A DNA stretch of 54,180 nucleotides from Bacteroidales bacterium (GTDB taxonomy: Bacteria; Bacteroidota; Bacteroidia; Bacteroidales; UBA932), in the NCBI GenBank assembly GCA_024398125.1, contig JAKSJO010000018.1, positions 1 to 54,180 on the forward strand. The letters run 5' to 3'. Below the pieces are notes generated by a model. It saw only the letters and a program-made list of their open reading frames with translations. It had not been told where the DNA came from and did not search any database. A program made the position numbers and the translations under genes. Positions 49,750 to 54,180 of this stretch are shown piece by piece; positions within the stretch are counted from its first letter, which is position 1, and each line of letters begins with the position of its first letter.

Positions 49750-50948
49750 ATGGTTGAGAGGCCTTCAGCTATTCGGCTGAGGGCCTCTTCGACTGTTGAA
49801 CGTGGACAGCCCATGTTGACTCTCATGTAGCCGACACCGTTTTTGCCGAACATGTTTCCAGGGTTGAATCCGAGACCGCACTTGTCGGCAAAGAACCTGA
49901 CAAGGCATTCCTGGGCCTCGTCGTCGCTCTTGCCGGCGGCGAGTTCGGCCATGAGGTCGCGGCAGTCCATGAATACAAGGAATGATGCCTGTGGACGGAT
50001 TATCTTGATCTTGTCCGTGATGGCAGCAATTCCTGACTGGAGAGCGTCTATGTTGCCGTTGACATACTCGAGCATCTGGCGTCTCCATTCGTCGCCTTCC
50101 TCGGAGTAGCATGCCTCCGCACAGCTGAAGGTAAAGACATTGCCGAGTCCCATGTCGCTGCGCTCGATATAGTCGAAGTATTTCACTCTCAAGCTGTCGT
50201 CCGGAACGATGGCCTGGGAGCATACGATGCCTGGCATGTTGAAGGTCTTGCTTGGGGCCTGGAGGGTGATTGTGATGGCTTTGGCCTCGTCACTGACGCT
50301 TGCGAATGGAATGTGTCTGCGCTCGCCGAAGATCATGTCGCAGTGGATCTCGTCGCTGACCACGATGACACCTTCTTCGCTGCATATATGAGCCACCTGC
50401 TCAAGGGTCTCGCGGCTCCAGCAGACTCCGGCAGGGTTGTGAGGATTGCACAGAATCATCATCTTGCAGCCCTTGATGTCATTCCTGAGTGCATCGAGGT
50501 CCATTCCGAAGGTCTCCTCGTTGCGGACCAGGCGGTTCCATACAATTTCCCTTCCGTTGCCCTCGGGAACGATTCTGAATGGATGGTATACAGGATCCTG
50601 GATGAGTATCTTGTCGCCCTTCTCTGTGAATGCCTGCATTGCGAGATAGATGCCGGCTACGACTCCTGGGATGTATGTGATGTGCTCAGGAAGGACCTCC
50701 CAGTCATAGTGGCTCTTGCACCAGCTGGCGATGCTTTCGCGGTAGCGGTCGGTGCTGCAGGTGTAGCCGAGGACGCGCTGGTCACATCTCTTCTGGATGG
50801 CGTTCATCACGAACGGAGGAGTCGCGAAGTCCATGTCGGCAACCCACATCGGGAGCACGTCGTCGCGTCCGCAGACCATCTTGAGGTTCATATATTTATA
50901 CGCGTCGGTTCCGCGCCTTTCTATGATTTCGTCAAAGCAGTATTTCAT
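49746..50948 (-). CDS. PatB/MalY-type PLP aminotransferase (probable cystathionine beta-lyase)
   Basis: 400 residues from the ATG at 50948; another ATG at 50954 would add two. Fold-type I PLP enzyme: start MKYCFDEIIERRGTDAYKY and LPMWVADMDFATPP, cofactor-contacting NPHNPAGVCW and VSDEIHCDMIF, Schiff-base Lys in QAPSKTFNMPG, and C-terminal MRVNMGCPRSTVEEAL. PatB/MalY proteins cleave C-S bonds (cystathionine, cysteine) and often release sulfide. Leftward; convergent with the hydrolase and divergent from the CocE-like gene. Confidence 0.9.
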   Translation of the reverse strand: MKYCFDEIIERRGTDAYKYMNLKMVCGRDDVLPMWVADMDFATPPFVMNAIQKRCDQRVLGYTCSTDRYRESIASWCKSHYDWEVLPEHITYIPGVVAGIYLAMQAFTEKGDKILIQDPVYHPFRIVPEGNGREIVWNRLVRNEETFGMDLDALRNDIKGCKMMILCNPHNPAGVCWSRETLEQVAHICSEEGVIVVSDEIHCDMIFGERRHIPFASVSDEAKAITITLQAPSKTFNMPGIVCSQAIVPDDSLRVKYFDYIERSDMGLGNVFTFSCAEACYSEEGDEWRRQMLEYVNGNIDALQSGIAAITDKIKIIRPQASFLVFMDCRDLMAELAAGKSDDEAQECLVRFFADKCGLGFNPGNMFGKNGVGYMRVNMGCPRSTVEEALSRIAEGLSTI

Positions 50949-51019
50949 GATCATGTGGTTTTATCACTGCAATATAGCAAATATGGACTATTTTCCCTTT
51001 CTTGCAAGGAAAGATTCCA

Positions 51020-51027
51020 TATCTTTG
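51020..51027 (+). promoter_or_regulatory. -7 element of the CocE/NonD-like hydrolase gene
   Basis: TATCTTTG, 26 bases before the ATG at 51054. A TTG lies 15 bases upstream, shorter than usual. Confidence 0.6.
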
Positions 51028-51053
51028 GGACGGAAAAATAAAGAATCAAAGAT

Positions 51054-53009
51054 ATGAGAAAGCTTATTTCGACAATCATCGCATTGTGCATGGCCCTGAG
51101 CCTCTTCGGTCAGAGCAATATGGCCAAGTATGCACCGGAGGCTATCAAGGAGACCTATGACAAGAGGGAGGTGATGATCCGAATGCGCGACGGCGTGTCG
51201 CTCTTCACTTCGATCTACGAGCCGAAGGACAAGAGCGTGAAGCATCCTATCCTCATGGAGAGAACCTGTTATGCGGTATCTCCATACGGTGAGGATCAGT
51301 ATATGAACATGCGCTCATATGCACCGTACATAGATGCAGGCTATATCCTAGTGTTCCAGGATGTCCGCGGAAAGAACATGTCCGAGGGCGAGTTCGAGGA
51401 GATCAGAGCGTTTATCGAGGGCAAGAAGATCAACAAAAAGGAGGCTAAGAACGTCGGCCAGACTGATGAGGCCAGCGACACTTACGATACAGTGGAGTGG
51501 CTCGTCCACAACACCAATAACAACGGCTGCGTGGGCCAGATGGGTATTTCCTATCCTGGATTCTATACGACCATGGCTGCCCTTTCGGGCCATCCAGCAC
51601 TCAAGGCTGTCTCTCCTCAGGCTCCTGTGACCGACTGGTTCCACGGAGATGACGTGCATCACAATGGTGCTCTTATGCTTGCCGAGAGCGTTTCGTTCCA
51701 GTCATGGTTCGAGTATTATATGGGCAACAAGTACGTCAAGGCCGGAATCCAGGACTTCCGCTTCCCGAAGATGATGAAGAATGACATCTACAGCGACTAT
51801 CTAGGAATAGGCACATACAGCAACTATACCGCTGCCTATGCGGACAGCCTCGCATATCTCCGCACGATCCGCGAGCATCCGAACTGGGATGAGTACTGGG
51901 AGTCGCATACCGTGACAAAAGGCCACATGCATGATGTGAAGCCTGCTGTACTTATTGTTGGAGGCCTGTTCGACAAGGAGGACTGCTACGGCGCATTCGA
52001 TACTTACAAGGCCATCAAGGAACAGAGCCCTGAAACTGATCTCTATCTTGTCGAAGGCCCTTGGTTCCATGGTGCATGGTCACGTTCTATGGTTGCTTCG
52101 TGGGCGAGCATGTATTTTGGAGACGAGGCTACTTCTGAGTATTACAACGCAACCTTTGAGTATCCATTCTTTGCATATTATCTTGAGGGCAAGGGTGAGA
52201 AGCCAAAGACTGGAGCATACGTGTTCGACTCCGGCAACCGCGACTGGAAGTACTACCAGGCCGGCTGGCCTGAGGTAGAGCTCGCGAAGGCGACACCATA
52301 CTATCTCCATGGCGACGGAAGCATCTCTACAAGTGCTCCGCGTACATCAGGCAAGGTCGGCTATACCAGCGATCCGGCAAAGCCTGTGCCTTATCGCGCT
52401 GTGATCGAGACCAGTGTCAGCAAGGACTACATGATCGATGATCAGCGCTTTGCCGCACAGAGACCGGATGTTGTCTGCTTCCAGACTCCTGTCCTTGCCG
52501 AGGCTCTTTCGCTCTCCGGCGAGGTTGAGGTCGAGCTTATGGTCGATATTTCATCTACCGATGCAGACTTCATCGTCAAGGTCATCGACGTTTTCCCTGA
52601 CGCGTTCAACTGGTTTGAAGAGACAGGATTTTCTAGGGATCCCCGTGATGCCGATCCACGTGTGAAGACCCTTCCGTCTACGACCCTCCCTATGGGTGGA
52701 TATCAGCTGATGGTCAGGGGAGAGGTGATGAGAGGCAAGTTCCGCGAGAGCTTCTCAGAGCCTGTCCCATTCGTTCCGGGAGAGACCACAAAGGTGCGTT
52801 TCACAATGCCTGACGTGCGTCACACCTTCAAGCCTGGCCACAGACTGATGGTTCAGGTCCAGTCAAGCTGGTTCCCTCTTGTGGACCGCAATCCGCAGAC
52901 TTTCTGTGACATCTACACCTGCGATGAATCTGCATACGTCAAGTCCGACATAACAATCCACTGCGAGCCTTCGGCTGCATCCTGCATCAAGCTTCCGGTT
53001 GTAAAATAG
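51054..53009 (+). CDS. CocE/NonD family secreted hydrolase
   Basis: 651 residues, signal peptide (ALSLFGQ). N-terminal X-Pro dipeptidyl-peptidase-like (S15) alpha/beta domain with VRGKNMSEGEFE, nucleophile GQMGISYPGFY (Ser166), acid in GGLFDKEDCYGAF and His in EGPWFHGAW. The C-terminal jelly-roll (about 480-640) has LSGEVEVELMVDIS and FKPGHRLMVQVQSSWFP. The family includes cocaine esterase, glutaryl-7-ACA acylases and alpha-amino acid ester hydrolases; substrate unknown. Own promoter and terminator. Confidence 0.9.
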   Translation: MRKLISTIIALCMALSLFGQSNMAKYAPEAIKETYDKREVMIRMRDGVSLFTSIYEPKDKSVKHPILMERTCYAVSPYGEDQYMNMRSYAPYIDAGYILVFQDVRGKNMSEGEFEEIRAFIEGKKINKKEAKNVGQTDEASDTYDTVEWLVHNTNNNGCVGQMGISYPGFYTTMAALSGHPALKAVSPQAPVTDWFHGDDVHHNGALMLAESVSFQSWFEYYMGNKYVKAGIQDFRFPKMMKNDIYSDYLGIGTYSNYTAAYADSLAYLRTIREHPNWDEYWESHTVTKGHMHDVKPAVLIVGGLFDKEDCYGAFDTYKAIKEQSPETDLYLVEGPWFHGAWSRSMVASWASMYFGDEATSEYYNATFEYPFFAYYLEGKGEKPKTGAYVFDSGNRDWKYYQAGWPEVELAKATPYYLHGDGSISTSAPRTSGKVGYTSDPAKPVPYRAVIETSVSKDYMIDDQRFAAQRPDVVCFQTPVLAEALSLSGEVEVELMVDISSTDADFIVKVIDVFPDAFNWFEETGFSRDPRDADPRVKTLPSTTLPMGGYQLMVRGEVMRGKFRESFSEPVPFVPGETTKVRFTMPDVRHTFKPGHRLMVQVQSSWFPLVDRNPQTFCDIYTCDESAYVKSDITIHCEPSAASCIKLPVVK

Positions 53010-53035
53010 ATTTTGACGCGAGTTATCTATATATG

Positions 53036-53068
53036 ACGCAAGGGATTAAACCCCTTGCGTCTTTTTTG
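53036..53068 (+). terminator. terminator after the CocE-like gene
   Basis: GACGCAAGGG pairs with CCCTTGCGTC around an A/T loop, followed by six Ts. Confidence 0.88.
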
Positions 53069-53101
53069 CATCTGGAAGCAAGGTTTTGTGTGTTTAATGT
53101 G

Positions 53102-53109
53102 TATATTTG
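53102..53109 (+). promoter_or_regulatory. -7 element of the small lipoprotein gene
   Basis: TATATTTG, 23 bases before the ATG at 53133. Confidence 0.6.
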
Positions 53110-53132
53110 ACTGTTATCAAGACATCTGTTTT

Positions 53133-53684
53133 ATGAGAAAAGCTCTGTACATGTTTCTGGTTTTCGTACTTGCCCTTGCCGGCTGTACTAAAGAAGATTA
53201 TGTCTTCAAGGGAGAAAACGGAATCTTTGTGGACGGCGTGAAGGTCGTTCCTATCGAGTCGGCCTTTGTCGGCGGTGGTGTTTCGGACCCTTCCAAAGGA
53301 TCTTTTCATCGGTTCCACATGTACAGTGAATACTATGAAAATGGTCCGAGTTGGCATGAAGTTCTATCCGTGGTGTATATCAATGGTTTCAGGTATAAGG
53401 GAACCGAGTATACATCTCCGGGCCAATATCTTTCTTTAGTTGAAATCAGCCTTGGCGGGGCTCATGGGCTTGATGGCTTGGGGGTTGAACTTGATCAGGG
53501 TGTCTATAAAGGCAGCAACGATCTTGTCAAGTCCGTGAAAGTCAAATCCTATTATTTTGGAAGACATGATGTCAATGGAAAGCAGATCGAGGATTCAGTC
53601 ATCGACATCAGTATCAAACTCAAAGACTCTACCGTCATCGACATCAAATACAAGGGTCTAACCCCATTCGACGGCTACTATTAA
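53133..53684 (+). CDS. small lipoprotein of unknown function
   Basis: 183 residues from ATG 53133; a longer frame from 53055 would begin before the promoter. Lipoprotein signal FVLALAGCTK (Cys about 18). The rest looks beta-rich with many Gly and Tyr (HMYSEYYENGPSW, SLVEISLGGAHGLDGLGVEL, VKSYYFGRHDVNGK), about 160 residues, perhaps a lipocalin- or jelly-roll-like sandwich. I do not recognise the family. Codon use is weakly biased and the gene stands beside a decayed remnant, so this end of the window looks accessory. Confidence 0.75.
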   Translation: MRKALYMFLVFVLALAGCTKEDYVFKGENGIFVDGVKVVPIESAFVGGGVSDPSKGSFHRFHMYSEYYENGPSWHEVLSVVYINGFRYKGTEYTSPGQYLSLVEISLGGAHGLDGLGVELDQGVYKGSNDLVKSVKVKSYYFGRHDVNGKQIEDSVIDISIKLKDSTVIDIKYKGLTPFDGYY

Positions 53685-53696
53685 TGTGACGAACAA

Positions 53697-53914
53697 TTAC
53701 ACAATACTTGAAAAGTAGGCATGTTGCAATACTATGTCGACTTGAGTCTCATTGAAACGTCCATTTTTGGAAATATCACTGAGTTCCTTGAATACTGGAT
53801 ATTTGGCACTCAAAATTTACTATACAAATGAAGATACTCGGCAACATCATCTGGTTGTAGATGCTAATCGAAATTTGAACAGAATGCTCACGGAAACTGA
53901 ACAGTTTTAATCAT
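53697..53914 (-). pseudogene. possible decayed small gene (three frames)
   Basis: Leftward, a start MIKTVQF (frame A, from 53914) continues only by changing frame: FREHSVQISISIYNQ (frame B, from 53895), PDDVAEYLHLYSKF (frame A, 53854-53813), then SAKYPVFKELSDISKNGRF and on to a TAA at 53697 (frame C, from 53810). Joined, this gives about 75 residues of plausible soluble protein. A TATATTTG element lies at 53924-53917 just before the ATG. The segments are short, so chance is not excluded. The product is unknown. Confidence 0.3.
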
Positions 53915-54040
53915 CGCAAATATAGATTAATATTCACGTTTGAGGCAGAATAATCGCTGAATTCAAACAGATATCTGAAATTTAATTTGTTGTGGCGATA
54001 AATCTTTCCGTCCGGCAAACAGCATACGAGAGAAAAGATG
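53915..54040. other. intergenic stretch before the last gene
   Basis: The whole gap 53685-54073 holds no intact gene. Apart from the possible remnant at 53697-53914 and the promoter elements at 53917-53924 (minus) and 54041-54048 (plus), it is A/T-rich with no hairpin or repeat that I can see. Confidence 0.5.
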
Positions 54041-54048
54041 TAACTTTG
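54041..54048 (+). promoter_or_regulatory. -7 element of the last, truncated gene
   Basis: TAACTTTG, 25 bases before the ATG at 54074. Confidence 0.65.
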
Positions 54049-54073
54049 TCCAGAAAAATTGCAATTATACCAA

Positions 54074-54180
54074 ATGAAGAAAGCTCTCGTCTATTCTCTT
54101 TGTGTCTGTCTGTTTTCGTGGGCAGTATTTGGTTTGGTATGGCTGATTGCATTGAAAGACCAGCAGTCGAATGGTTTTGG
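54074..54180 (+). CDS. membrane protein, N-terminal fragment cut by window end
   Basis: Only 35 residues are visible: MKKALVYSLCVCLFSWAVF and on through a hydrophobic segment to DQQSNGFG. The length and the Ser-Trp in the first helix would fit a polytopic membrane protein; CPBP-type (CAAX-protease-like) proteins often begin this way, but this is a guess. The rest lies outside the window. Confidence 0.6.
   Translation, partial: MKKALVYSLCVCLFSWAVFGLVWLIALKDQQSNGF

Noticed and set aside
50313-51041. 242-codon plus-strand frame over the PatB/MalY gene
   Set aside because: Antisense to a complete PLP enzyme. It has no start context or family similarity and runs through the divergent promoter region.
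1-54180. CRISPR arrays, insertion sequences, prophage
   Set aside because: No regularly spaced repeats and no transposase, integrase or phage structural proteins were found in any frame.

Overview
The window is chromosomal DNA of a member of the Bacteroidales (Bacteroidota). The evidence is the promoter signature: at least twenty genes are preceded by the Bacteroidota -7 element TAnnTTTG, several with TTG/TTTG 18-20 bases upstream. Bacteroidota-restricted families also occur (DUF4199, DUF4295, DUF4296, DUF4837, DUF3575, FimB/Mfa2-like, HU-CCDC81-like, DUF6515-like). I cannot name the genus. Most of the window is core genome. No transposase, integrase, phage gene, CRISPR array or origin is visible.

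Layout. 1-1742: the 3' end of a 5S rRNA with its terminator, then a leftward pair (DUF4199 membrane protein, glycosyltransferase). 1914-7200: a translation block of thrS, infC (ATC start), rpmI, rplT, lepB, rpmB, rpmG and DUF4295, closed by a strong terminator. 7319-13163: ftsY, pheT, DUF4296 lipoprotein, radical SAM protein, deoC, terminator. 13333-16247: an accessory trio of metallopeptidase-like lipoprotein, DUF3575 protein and FimB/Mfa2-like lipoprotein. 16319-20145: tRNA-Leu(CAG), a membrane-anchored winged-helix regulator, and a 964-residue outer-membrane barrel protein with PHO-box-like repeats in front of it. 20149-23871: leftward 2-hydroxyacid dehydrogenase, then typA, yceD, rpmF, tRNA-Arg(CCT). 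23930-27369: leftward ruvX-def-phosphohexomutase-M23/LysM operon. 27392-31726: M23-like protein, dxr, rseP, DUF4837 lipoprotein. 31840-32992: tRNA-Glu, rpsT, tRNA-Pro, luxS, tRNA-Asn. 33068-41013: membrane-tethered HU-like protein, DUF4922-like/SpoIID fusion, AmpG-like permease, NamZ-like muramidase, Ser-rich DUF6515-like protein, and murI on the other strand. 41068-45188: prfB without a frameshift site, fumarase, a P-loop ATPase with degenerate motifs, and rpsU with an exceptional Shine-Dalgarno. 45262-53009: AsmA-like giant, alpha/beta hydrolase, PatB/MalY aminotransferase (leftward), CocE/NonD hydrolase. 53133-54180: a small lipoprotein, a decayed gene remnant, and the start of a membrane protein cut by the window end.

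How the genes work together. The core is translation and protein maturation: two aminoacyl-tRNA synthetases, IF-3, RF2, TypA, peptide deformylase, signal peptidase, FtsY, nine ribosomal-protein-type genes and five tRNAs. A second theme is the cell wall and envelope: MurI, two M23 proteins, SpoIID/AmpG/NamZ (probable peptidoglycan turnover and recycling), RseP and AsmA-like. The best candidates for under-described systems are: (i) the wHTH membrane regulator with its barrel protein and TGTCAG repeats; (ii) the HExxH lipoprotein, DUF3575 and Mfa2-like trio; (iii) the DUF4922-like/SpoIID fusion beside AmpG and NamZ. The rpsU leader is a clear example of the special Shine-Dalgarno biology of Bacteroidota.
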